In this document: one piece after another, positions 35,144 to 42,830 of the stretch | Position numbering within the stretch: the first letter of the stretch is position 1 | Layout of the letters: the number at the start of each line of letters is the position of its first letter | Position numbers and translations under genes: made by a program | The notes under the pieces: model-generated | Databases searched by the model: none | The model's input: only the letters and a program-made list of their open reading frames with translations | What the model was told of the DNA's origin: nothing | From: an uncultured Lachnoclostridium sp. | Lineage (GTDB): Bacteria > Bacillota > Clostridia > Lachnospirales > Lachnospiraceae | Assembly (NCBI GenBank): GCA_948330435.1 | Contig: CAOJBY010000005.1 | Coordinates: 92,342 to 156,341 of the forward strand | Direction of reading: 5' to 3' | DNA: 64,000 nucleotides

Positions 35144-36551
35144 CCTCTTCCATCTCCTCATATGGTATCAAAAAAGCAAACGTGCTTCCCTCTCCCAGGG
35201 TGCTTGTAATCTCAAGGCTGCTCCCGTGAAGCTTCAAAATCTCTGCACAGAGAGCCAGGCCTAAGCCTGCACCATTGTGACTTCTGGATCGGGATTTATC
35301 TACCATGTAAAATGCCTCTGTAATCCTTTTGCAGTCCTCTTTCGAAATCCCCATTCCATAATCCTTAACTGCAAAGAAATATCCTTTCTGCCTGCTTTCT
35401 CCAAACACTTCAATAGGCTGTCCTTTCTCTGATGCTTTACAGGCATTATCCGCCAGATTCAAAAGAACTGACTTCAGCAGATCCATCTCGCCACTGATAT
35501 GTCCGGGATCATACCGAAATCGGAAAGGATGTTCCTTTTTTCCTCTGTACATATCCCTCAGATATCCGAAAAGCATCTCCACATCTACATCCTGAGGCGT
35601 GAGCCTCTCCCGCTTCGTTACAATAATATCCAAAAGCCGCAGAGACATGGCTTCCAAGCGCTTTCCCTCCGTATAGATATAATTGGCTGAAAGAAAATGC
35701 TTCTCATCATCTAATTTTCTGGAACGAAGCAAATCTGCATAGCCAATCACCGCCGTAAGGGGGGTCTTAAGTTCATGAGAAAAGGCTGCGATGAAGTCCT
35801 CCCTGGCCTGCACCTCCGCCTCCAGTTCGTGAATGTTTTCCTCCAATACACCCGCCATATGATTAAAATCCTGGGTCAACTGCCCCATTTCATCCCTGCT
35901 CACCTGTTCTGCCCGATAGCTGTAATCCCCGTCAGTCATTTTCCTTGTAGCTTTTGTCAGAAGCCGTATGGGTCTGGTCAGCCATGTAGAAATAAAAAAC
36001 ATTATCACGGAACTTACCACAAGAATCAGAAGCATCATATTCCGATACACAGAAAATCCCCTGGTCCGTTCCTCATAAACTGCTGTCACATCCCGCATAG
36101 TTTCCAGATACAGGGTCCGATCCAGGGCCGTAATCTGTGTTCCCGTCTGAATGTAATAATATTCATCTGGATGAATCACACGGTAAACTCTTATCTGCTC
36201 CTGAATATTGGTCAGCAATTCCGTATCCTCCACAAACCCCTCGCTGGAATAGAGAATCTCACGATTTTCATCTGACAGCCGCAGAAGTCGGCTGGAACCC
36301 TGGCCCCGTTTTTCCAGATTAGCCCCAATCTCTTTCACAGCAGAATTTTGAAGCAGATCGTATTTGGCCGGAATGTTAAGAGCCGCCGTCTCGAATGCAA
36401 ACTGGAGGATGTTGCTGTCGTCCGCCGCCTGCTCCATTTCCCTCTCCATGGATGCCTCAAATACATCATTTACAAAGAAATATCCGCCGATCCCCAGTGC
36501 TGCCGCCATGGTGATAATACAACTCAGCAATATTTTATAAGAAAATTTCAT
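35046..36551 (-). CDS. Sensor histidine kinase
   Basis: A 501-residue transmembrane kinase: TM1 about 8-27, extracytoplasmic sensor 28-170, TM2 171-190, HAMP 190-243, HisKA with phospho-acceptor His259 in FSHELKTPL, then HATPase with the N box NLADNACKAS, G1 DYGMGIS and G2 NGAGLGLAL. The last 35 residues after FAFLIPYEE are polar, lie beyond the usual domain end, and are encoded by DNA shared with the next gene. It pairs with the regulator at 36596. Confidence 0.95.
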   Translation of the reverse strand: MKFSYKILLSCIITMAAALGIGGYFFVNDVFEASMEREMEQAADDSNILQFAFETAALNIPAKYDLLQNSAVKEIGANLEKRGQGSSRLLRLSDENREILYSSEGFVEDTELLTNIQEQIRVYRVIHPDEYYYIQTGTQITALDRTLYLETMRDVTAVYEERTRGFSVYRNMMLLILVVSSVIMFFISTWLTRPIRLLTKATRKMTDGDYSYRAEQVSRDEMGQLTQDFNHMAGVLEENIHELEAEVQAREDFIAAFSHELKTPLTAVIGYADLLRSRKLDDEKHFLSANYIYTEGKRLEAMSLRLLDIIVTKRERLTPQDVDVEMLFGYLRDMYRGKKEHPFRFRYDPGHISGEMDLLKSVLLNLADNACKASEKGQPIEVFGESRQKGYFFAVKDYGMGISKEDCKRITEAFYMVDKSRSRSHNGAGLGLALCAEILKLHGSSLEITSTLGEGSTFAFLIPYEEMEEDGTKEGQRSGSDSSDYIDSAGGSTGTGADGPL

Positions 36552-36595
36552 GTATCAAACCTCTCATTTCAGTTCCGCTACAGCCGCTTTTGCTG

Positions 36596-37249
36596 TTAGA
36601 CCTCCAACCGATATCCTACCTTGTACACTGCCACCAGATTTTTCTCCCAGCCCATTTTTCGCCGAAGTCTCTGAACATGCAGTTCCAGTGTACGGCTATC
36701 TGCCAGATACTCGTCACCCCAGACCTTCTCATAGAGCGTTTCCTTAAAAAGAGCCACATTTTTATTGCGAATAAACAGCACCAAAAGCCCATATTCCTTA
36801 TTGGTCAGTACCACCGGCTTTCCTGCCCGGGTAACTTTCCGTGCCTCCAGATCTACAGTGACATCCCCAGCAGTAAGTGTCTGCTCTGTCTTATGAAATC
36901 TGCGCAGCACCACCTCCACACGGGCGATAAGTTCCAGCACGTCAAAGGGTTTTACCAGGTAATCCTCTGCTCCCAGCTTCAGACCTTTAATCTTATTCTT
37001 TACCTCACCCCTGGCTGTGATAAAGATCACCGGAACCTTCAAAGGACGAATATATTCCATAATGTCGAATCCGTCTGCTCCCGGAAGCATAATATCCAAC
37101 AGAATCAGATCAAAGCTTTCCCGTTCAATCAGGTCAATGGCCGCCAGACCATCCTGCACGCTTTTGCACTGATACCCTGCTGCTGACAAATTAATGTCAA
37201 TCAGGTCACAAATAGGCTTTTCATCATCTACAATTAAAATCTTAATCAT
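36596..37249 (-). CDS. OmpR/PhoB-family response regulator
   Basis: A 217-residue regulator. The receiver domain has acidic pocket VDDE, phospho-acceptor Asp52 in LILLDIMLP and the lysine in DYLVKPFD. The C-terminal winged helix ends with RTLELHVQRLRRKMG and VYKVGYRLEV. Its start overlaps the stop of the VCBS-like gene by 8 bp, so it is made with the genes upstream. Binding to the 11-bp-phased repeats at 34246 and 40380 is a reasonable guess. Confidence 0.96.
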   Translation of the reverse strand: MIKILIVDDEKPICDLIDINLSAAGYQCKSVQDGLAAIDLIERESFDLILLDIMLPGADGFDIMEYIRPLKVPVIFITARGEVKNKIKGLKLGAEDYLVKPFDVLELIARVEVVLRRFHKTEQTLTAGDVTVDLEARKVTRAGKPVVLTNKEYGLLVLFIRNKNVALFKETLYEKVWGDEYLADSRTLELHVQRLRRKMGWEKNLVAVYKVGYRLEV

Positions 37250-38372
37250 TCGTCTCTACCTGCCATCCCCAATATGCCCGGATCTTCTGTATCATGTCTT
37301 CCATGGTATCCTCTTCCGTATACTGATAGTAATTCTCAAACCCTGTATCTGCCTCAAATCCACTGGTTCTCTGGTAATAAATGGAACAAACATTTTCCAC
37401 AATCTGCTCTCCCGTTTCATCCTCACGGCTGTAACGGGCCAGCACCACCAGATCTTTCATGCCGTCTCCGTCCACATCTCTTCCATTGATCCCCTTAAGA
37501 GAATACAAGCCGTCATAATCCAGCATGGGCTGAAGACTCCAGACAATCTCTCCCTGTTCGTTTACCAGGTATACAAGAAAAAAATCATACCAGGCCATCC
37601 GAAACACACCTGGTACCACCTGCAGCCGCCCCAGCCGTTCAAACTCCCGGGTATACTTCTGATCCTCGAAAACAGAAAATCCATGCTCTTTCAATTCTTC
37701 CAGGGTGGTTGCCGTATACAGAAACTCCGTAGAAACCCCATCCCTGACAAAAAAGAGAATCTGGTTTGTGCTTTTATTCATGCTGAATCGATTGATTTTA
37801 TCAGAAATCCGCCAGTCACGATAGAGTTTACCCTCTCCCTGGAAGAGCACATCTCCCACCTTGTAAGGAATCCCGGCATAGTTCCCCGAAAGGTTTTCGC
37901 ATCTGCTGATTAAAATAATATCCTTAAGTCCATCTCCGTTTACATCTGAAAAGGCAACCCCACTCACATCTTTTACTGCCTGCCTGACTTCTCCGGGGAT
38001 CCGGTAGTTAGCCTCAAGCCTGTTATACCGATACACAACATTTCCATCCTCATCCAGAAAAAACAGGGCCAGCCGGTTTAAGCTGCGATCAATGGCCGGA
38101 ACCAGCATTAACTCCTCCGAACGAATGGATTCCAGAGTCACGGGAAATATCTGTTCTTCCATGATCTCATACTGGTTTTCTTCCAGTTCCTCCATATGTT
38201 CAATAGAAGCAAACCGTTCTTCATAAGCATGATACTCTTTTAGAAGTTCATCCTCCTCTCCGGCTGCTTTTCCGGTAAGAATCGGAGAAAAAAGTACCAC
38301 AAAGAACAAGACCATACATTCCAATCTCTTTTTTATTTTTCTCCTCCCTCTTTTCTCCCATCTCCAGTTCAT
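37242..38372 (-). CDS. Secreted VCBS/FG-GAP-like protein
   Basis: About 376 residues. ATG 38372 overlaps the IbrB-like stop as ATGA; a second ATG lies 12 bp upstream with a site too close. A basic N-terminus and hydrophobic stretch (CMVLFFVVLFSPIL) followed by GKAAGEE is a type I signal peptide. Two calcium-loop motifs, DVNGDGLKDIILIS and DVDGDGMKDLVVLA, mark beta-propeller-like blades. It may be an external sensor or ligand-binding part for the kinase; this is inference from the operon. Confidence 0.8.
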   Translation of the reverse strand: MNWRWEKRGRRKIKKRLECMVLFFVVLFSPILTGKAAGEEDELLKEYHAYEERFASIEHMEELEENQYEIMEEQIFPVTLESIRSEELMLVPAIDRSLNRLALFFLDEDGNVVYRYNRLEANYRIPGEVRQAVKDVSGVAFSDVNGDGLKDIILISRCENLSGNYAGIPYKVGDVLFQGEGKLYRDWRISDKINRFSMNKSTNQILFFVRDGVSTEFLYTATTLEELKEHGFSVFEDQKYTREFERLGRLQVVPGVFRMAWYDFFLVYLVNEQGEIVWSLQPMLDYDGLYSLKGINGRDVDGDGMKDLVVLARYSREDETGEQIVENVCSIYYQRTSGFEADTGFENYYQYTEEDTMEDMIQKIRAYWGWQVETND

Positions 38373-38902
38373 GGTTGTTCCCATTCCTCCTCAGAAGGTC
38401 TCCATGCCTGTCCAAACTTTACATCCTGAAACAGGGCAGCAAGACCTGTAATCTGCTTTAATCTTAGAATTTCATCCCGATCCATTCCCAGATGCTTGGA
38501 GATCCAGGCATCGGAACGGCCCAAATCATGTAGCTCTTTCACAATGTTGCTCATCAGATCCACATCATGGCTTCCTCTTGCCCGGTTGTGCCGAATGGTG
38601 CTTGCCATCCGCTGATCAATAGGCTTATCAATCACGGATACGGGAAGCCTTCCCTCTTCCCTCTCATAGATATCCGGATAATCCAGCATCACCCGATAGC
38701 GGTGAAATCCATCCACAATAATATACATATCTCTTGTCTTATCATAGTAGCATACAATGGGCATGGTATACCCATCCTCCCGAATGCTGTCATAGAGCAG
38801 CTTCATCTCCGGCAGTGCCACTGTATTGGGATTGTAAGTATTTGGCTCAATCTTTCCGATTGGCACCGATATAACCTGGTAAACAGGACTATTAAATTTC
38901 AT
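38369..38902 (-). CDS. IbrB-like ParB-domain protein
   Basis: A 177-residue ParB/Srx-fold protein. It has the N-terminal VPIGKIEPNTYNPN strand, IIVDGFHRYRV (62-71) and TIRHNRARGSHDVDL, typical of IbrB, then an HTH-like segment LGRSDAWISKHLGMDRDEIL. In E. coli IbrA/IbrB act together to activate eib genes; the chemistry is not established. It begins 1 bp after the IbrA-like stop, as a tightly coupled pair. It lacks the ParB centromere-binding and dimerisation regions, so a role in chromosome segregation is unlikely. Confidence 0.85.
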   Translation of the reverse strand: MKFNSPVYQVISVPIGKIEPNTYNPNTVALPEMKLLYDSIREDGYTMPIVCYYDKTRDMYIIVDGFHRYRVMLDYPDIYEREEGRLPVSVIDKPIDQRMASTIRHNRARGSHDVDLMSNIVKELHDLGRSDAWISKHLGMDRDEILRLKQITGLAALFQDVKFGQAWRPSEEEWEQP

Positions 38903-38903
38903 A

Positions 38904-40232
38904 TTATATTTCCTCTAAACTTTTGTATTTGCTGCGAATGGCATCTATCTGCTTCTGCTGCTGGCGGCTGATTCCAAAGCCCATAAACCGGCAGGTATGA
39001 TCATTTTTCAAAATGCAGTAACACATCCGCTTCCAACTTGGAATATCTTTGGTCGATTTGATATCGTCCGTATGATCCGGAATCTTTCCTATAAATACAA
39101 TCCGTGACTTTCGGTTCAGGGTATAATTGGAAATCCCATTACGGCGAATATGATATCCATGCTCTAAAAGCTCCTGAATCGTCTCTTCATCCAGTCCCCC
39201 TCCCGTCTCATGCCAGAATTTGATGGAGGTATTGAACTTTTTAACATAATTATTCCGAAGCCTGGCTGGCAGGGTATCCAGAAGAAACTGGGTATAAGAC
39301 TTCCAGGTGTGTCCCTCCGGCAGGGTAACATTCCGGTATCCCATGGCCTTGGTTTTTCCATAAATAGCGGCAAAATTGGCTCCCTGTACACGGCCCACCA
39401 GCTTTACCCAAATCTCCGGATCAATCACCCGATAAAGGTTTAGGGAATCCTTGGAATAGTCGTTAAAGGGTGAAGCCACCCGCATCTGGGATACCTTTAA
39501 ACCCGCTTTATAATACAGGTCATACAGATGATTGTAATCATAGTCAAAAATGCAGTTGGCATGCCATACATCCTCCAAAGACCAGTCATATATAGGAGAG
39601 GCACACCATACGTCCTTAAAAGTTCTGCTGATCCAGCATTCCCCATGATAACCATACTTTTTATTTAGAAATCCGCTGTATCTCTGAAGGGATTCATTGG
39701 CCCGTATCCCAAGAAGACATACTGTCTTTTTGTTTTCATGGGACATTCGATACCAGCGACCGAACTGTTTGGCCAGGTCCTCTTGATGCATCCGATACTG
39801 ATAGGTGGAGATGGGATTATTACCCATATGTATCACATACTTCCCTTTGGGAAGTTCCCGAACCCAGCTTTCCTGTTTTTTGTCATCCCAGGGATACCAG
39901 TACATCTCATAACTTCCCACAGCCGTCCGGGTGGCCATGGGAAGGCATACCCAGTACAGTTCCATCCCTGATTCTTTTTTCAAATGTTCAAAAGTTCGCT
40001 TCACATATTCTGTTGTCACTGTATACTGTGCTTCAAAATCCTGGTGAAATACACCGATCCGTTTCTCGGGAAAATGTTCTTTTCGGTAATCTAATACCAG
40101 ATTCAGCAAAAGTCCGCTGTCCTTGCCCCCAGAAAAGGAAACATAGATATTATCAAATTCCTCGAAAATAAATTTCAGCCGTTTTCTAAGAGCTTCATAT
40201 ACATTCTGCTCCAGATATTCCCGTACCATCAT
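38904..40232 (-). CDS. IbrA-like PP-loop protein (PAPS reductase family, DUF3440 type)
   Basis: About 442 residues. ATG 40232 follows AGGAGGAG; the longer frame has no site. The PP-loop SGGKDS is at residues 34-39, so it should bind ATP or a related nucleotide. The C-terminal block (CYCILKNDHTCRFMGFG) is typical of DUF3440 proteins. The catalytic Cys motif of true PAPS reductases (ECGxH) is not seen, so sulfate assimilation is unlikely. It heads the operon and pairs with the ParB-like gene, as IbrA with IbrB. Confidence 0.88.
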   Translation of the reverse strand: MMVREYLEQNVYEALRKRLKFIFEEFDNIYVSFSGGKDSGLLLNLVLDYRKEHFPEKRIGVFHQDFEAQYTVTTEYVKRTFEHLKKESGMELYWVCLPMATRTAVGSYEMYWYPWDDKKQESWVRELPKGKYVIHMGNNPISTYQYRMHQEDLAKQFGRWYRMSHENKKTVCLLGIRANESLQRYSGFLNKKYGYHGECWISRTFKDVWCASPIYDWSLEDVWHANCIFDYDYNHLYDLYYKAGLKVSQMRVASPFNDYSKDSLNLYRVIDPEIWVKLVGRVQGANFAAIYGKTKAMGYRNVTLPEGHTWKSYTQFLLDTLPARLRNNYVKKFNTSIKFWHETGGGLDEETIQELLEHGYHIRRNGISNYTLNRKSRIVFIGKIPDHTDDIKSTKDIPSWKRMCYCILKNDHTCRFMGFGISRQQQKQIDAIRSKYKSLEEI

Positions 40233-40277
40233 GAATCTCCTCCTGGCTGCACTATCCTTTGTAGTCCTGCATAACGG

Positions 40278-40298
40278 TACCCTTGTACACTGAGGGTA
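40278..40298 (-). promoter_or_regulatory. TACCCT/AGGGTA inverted repeat in the ibrA-like leader
   Basis: Minus strand TACCCT-CAGTGTACA-AGGGTA, 46 bp before the start codon. The same element, with one substitution and one inserted base, lies at 58497-58518. Confidence 0.65.
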
Positions 40299-40325
40299 TC
40301 CTCTAAAGCAGACCGTATCTGTCAA

Positions 40326-40354
40326 CGTATACTTTATCACATTGCCAAAGTAAA
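40326..40354 (-). promoter_or_regulatory. Possible promoter of the ibrA-like operon
   Basis: Minus strand TTTACT (40354-40349), 17 bases, TATACG (40331-40326). A second possible -35, TTGACA, lies at about 40320. Confidence 0.55.
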
Positions 40355-40379
40355 TTCAACAAAGCAAAAACAACTGAAA

Positions 40380-40407
40380 AAAATGATGCAAAAAAGATGC
40401 CAAAAAA
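40380..40407. promoter_or_regulatory. 11-bp-phased direct repeat, site B
   Basis: Minus strand TTTTTGGCATC followed by TTTTTTGCATC, matching site A at 34246 in 21 of 22 positions but in the opposite orientation. It lies about 30 bp upstream of the likely ibrA-like -35 and shares its first T-run with the terminator of the next gene. Confidence 0.5.
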
Positions 40408-40447
40408 GACCTCCCGGCTGCTCTCCGACATTATCCGAAAGGTCTTT
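40402..40447 (-). terminator. Terminator after the phosphoribosyltransferase-like gene
   Basis: Minus strand AAAGACCT ... AGGTCTTT enclosing a GC-rich inner part, followed by a T-run. Confidence 0.8.
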
Positions 40448-40482
40448 CTCTCTATCACATGCTCACTTAGGGTAACTATTCT

Positions 40483-41124
40483 TTACTCAATCTTGCTGTA
40501 TCCAAAGGTATTCACAATGGCATCTACCTTCTGATTATTCTTACACATAGGACAGTTATGGAATTCATAGGTATGGTAGTCCGGAATATCTTTCTGCGTA
40601 AAAATAGACTTTACTTCAATGGACCGGGCCTTATTCACCGCACTGAAAATCGCATTGATTCCCTGTATTCTTCCTCCATAATACTCAATGCACTTCAGGT
40701 TCTGCTCCAAAGTCTTTCCGGTGGTTGCCGTAGCCAGCAGAAGCAATACATTCTTATCCCGAATCATCATCTGCATATTATCACGGAAAATAATCTGGCC
40801 ATCCGTGTGAGACTCAGGACTTGCTATGTAGATGGTCTTATGCCGGTTCATGGACATAATCCCTGCATTGGTCAGTTCCTCAGCCAGATAAGCTCCGATT
40901 ACCGCACAGCCCTCCACGCAGACAATGGTATCCACCACCGTGTAGTTACAATATTGTGCCAGTATCCTCGCTGCTGCCTGTGCTTCTTTTTGCCTTGTCT
41001 TCAGCATTGCCAAATCAATATAATAATTGATATGAGAGTGATTGGTTGCAAAGTGGCCGGGAATGACTCGAAGCAGCACCTCCCGATCCGCCTGTGCCGG
41101 AATCTTGTACATACGTGTCTCCAT
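40483..41124 (-). CDS. Phosphoribosyltransferase-like protein
   Basis: A 213-residue protein resembling type I phosphoribosyltransferases such as orotate PRTase. The segment DTIVCVEGCAVIGAYLAEEL is a core strand-loop-helix, and VLLLLATATTGKTL takes the place of the PRPP loop, with the usual two acids replaced by Ala-Thr. Loss of those acids may mean altered activity or a regulatory role. Two cysteines near the C-terminus (CPMCKN) could bind metal. AAGGAAAGGAGG precedes the ATG. Confidence 0.7.
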   Translation of the reverse strand: METRMYKIPAQADREVLLRVIPGHFATNHSHINYYIDLAMLKTRQKEAQAAARILAQYCNYTVVDTIVCVEGCAVIGAYLAEELTNAGIMSMNRHKTIYIASPESHTDGQIIFRDNMQMMIRDKNVLLLLATATTGKTLEQNLKCIEYYGGRIQGINAIFSAVNKARSIEVKSIFTQKDIPDYHTYEFHNCPMCKNNQKVDAIVNTFGYSKIE

Positions 41125-41137
41125 AAAGCCTGCCTCC

Positions 41138-41231
41138 TTTCCTTAAGTTGCACACGTTTTTTGTGCATAAAGGTATACCCGTAGGGTGTTTCCTTAAGTT
41201 GCATACGTTTTTTGTGCATAAAGGTATACCC
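41138..41231. repeat. Two tandem copies of a 51-bp unit
   Basis: Units 41138-41180 and 41189-41231 share 42 of 43 positions (TTTCCTTAAGTTGCA core, TTTTTTGTGCATAAAGG) with a period of 51 bp. On the minus strand each unit encodes the pattern MHKKR-QLKE and can fold (GCACA...TGTGC). I recall such peptides as an intergenic repeat of Lachnospiraceae. The second copy provides the ribosome-binding site area of the next gene. Confidence 0.85.
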
Positions 41232-41236
41232 ATTTC

Positions 41237-42658
41237 CTATGGCTCATAAAATTTCAGTTCAAATGAATTCTTAATAATCTCACGCCCTTCGGCGATGCTC
41301 TCTATAGCTCCTGTGGCTACAAACTGTACGATACTGTTTCCAAGTACAGAACCTTCTGTTGGTCCTGCCACTACACGTTTGCCGGTAGCTTTCGCCGTCA
41401 GTTCACAGAGCAGTTCATCCTGAATGCCTCCGCCCACCATATTGATGCAGGGAATGGTTTTTCCGGTGATCTCCTCCATACCCTCAATCGACTTCCGATA
41501 TTCCTCCGTCAGGCCATTGTAAATAGCCATAGCCATTTCGCCCAAGCCCTCTGGTCTGCCCTGGCCCTTTTCCTCACAGTAAGCCACAATCTCTTTCATC
41601 ATATTCAAAGGAGCCGTAAATCTCGGATCCTTGGGATCGATGATAAAGTCCTGACGCTTAGCTGTCCTAGCCGCCTTAATAATATCCGGAAAGGATACCT
41701 CCTCCTCAAATTCGCACCAGTTCTTTCTGAGATTCTGCATAATCCAAAGGCCGTTAATATTCTTCATAAACTGAATCTTGCCATCAATGCTTCCCTCATT
41801 GGTGTAATTATACTTATAAGAAGCCTCATTTAAAATAGGTTCATCCAGAACAATTCCAAGCAAAGACCAGGTACCGCAGCTTAAGAATGCCGCATCCTGA
41901 GATTCTAACGGTGCACCTGCCACAGCAGAAGCCGTATCATGGCTTCCTACGGCGATCACTTTCACACCGGAAAGTCCTGTCTCTTCCTCTACATCCGGAA
42001 GCAGATCTCCAATAACAGTTCCCGGCATCACGATATCACCGAACAGTTCCTTATTTAACCCCAGCTTCTCAATCAAATCAAAATCCCACTCCCGTTTTCT
42101 GGCATCCAACAGCTGGGAAGTGCTGGCAAAGGTATATTCTGTATACATAATACCTGTCAAAAAATATCCAAACAGCTCCGGCATAAAGAGCAGCCGTTTC
42201 GCATTATCCATAATCACCGGACGCATACCCTTTTCCGCATAAAGCTGGAAGATAGAGTTAAAATACATAAACTCAATTCCTGTCCGATTGTAAAGTTCCT
42301 CCAAAGGAATGATTTTCCCGATCTGCTCCATGACTCCGTCTGTTCTGGAATCCCGATAATTAACCGGATTGCCGATGAGATTGCCGTCCTTGTCAAATAA
42401 GCCGTAGTCCACCCCCCAGGTATCTACAGCCAGACTTTGAATCGGCACCTTTTTCGCAGCAGCCTTTTTAAGGCCCTGCTTCATCTCATGATACAGCCGG
42501 AACAAATCCCAGTAAATATGTCCCCCGATCCGCACCTCATTGTTCGGAAAACGGTGCAGCTCCTCCAATTCCAGCTTTCCATCCTCCAGCTTGCAGAGAA
42601 TCATTCTTCCGCTGGATGCTCCAAAGTCAAACGCCAGATTGTAAAAAACCTCTCCCAT
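41237..42658 (-). CDS. rhaB: Rhamnulokinase (FGGY family)
   Basis: A 473-residue FGGY sugar kinase. It begins YNLAFDFGASSGRMIL (phosphate 1), has AVDTWGVDYGLFD, the HDTASAVAGAP segment and the C-terminal NMVGGGIQDELLCELTAKATG adenosine loop. These details fit RhaB, which phosphorylates L-rhamnulose at C1. Rhamnose isomerase is 3 kb away in the same cluster. Its leader holds a nested inverted repeat. Confidence 0.93.
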   Translation of the reverse strand: MGEVFYNLAFDFGASSGRMILCKLEDGKLELEELHRFPNNEVRIGGHIYWDLFRLYHEMKQGLKKAAAKKVPIQSLAVDTWGVDYGLFDKDGNLIGNPVNYRDSRTDGVMEQIGKIIPLEELYNRTGIEFMYFNSIFQLYAEKGMRPVIMDNAKRLLFMPELFGYFLTGIMYTEYTFASTSQLLDARKREWDFDLIEKLGLNKELFGDIVMPGTVIGDLLPDVEEETGLSGVKVIAVGSHDTASAVAGAPLESQDAAFLSCGTWSLLGIVLDEPILNEASYKYNYTNEGSIDGKIQFMKNINGLWIMQNLRKNWCEFEEEVSFPDIIKAARTAKRQDFIIDPKDPRFTAPLNMMKEIVAYCEEKGQGRPEGLGEMAMAIYNGLTEEYRKSIEGMEEITGKTIPCINMVGGGIQDELLCELTAKATGKRVVAGPTEGSVLGNSIVQFVATGAIESIAEGREIIKNSFELKFYEP

Positions 42659-42714
42659 GATACATTTCCTTTCTATTATAAGTTCCGCAAAATTCTCTCC
42701 AGAGCCCCTTGTCT

Positions 42715-42758
42715 AGAACAATTCCCAGCCACAAATGCTTGTGCCTGTAAATTGTTCT
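42715..42758 (-). promoter_or_regulatory. Nested inverted repeat in the rhaB leader
   Basis: AGAACAATT (42715-42723) and AATTGTTCT (42750-42758) enclose CACAA (42730-42734) and TTGTG (42739-42743). It lies 57-100 bp before the rhaB start. It could be an operator for the adjacent DeoR protein or an RNA structure. Confidence 0.5.
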
Positions 42759-42787
42759 GGCTCTGTCGGAATTTTGCTGTTTTAATT

Positions 42788-42822
42788 CCGTAATATTCCC
42801 TCAGGGATATTACTGTTTTTAG
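42788..42822. terminator. Hairpin between deoR-type gene and rhaB
   Basis: GTAATATTCCCT and AGGGATATTAC pair with one bulge and precede TGTTTTT on the plus strand. On the minus strand, after the regulator gene, the T-run is poor, so termination there is uncertain. Confidence 0.45.
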
Positions 42823-42830
42823 TTCCGCAC

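Noticed and set aside
38369..38902. Chromosome-partition ParB
   Set aside because: The short length and pairing with the PP-loop gene fit IbrB; no parA or parS-like context is present.
38904..40232. Assimilatory PAPS reductase
   Set aside because: The catalytic ECGxH motif is absent and no sulfate genes are nearby.
41138..41231. Possible CRISPR array
   Set aside because: Only two units, spaced 8 bp apart, without variable spacers and with no cas genes nearby.
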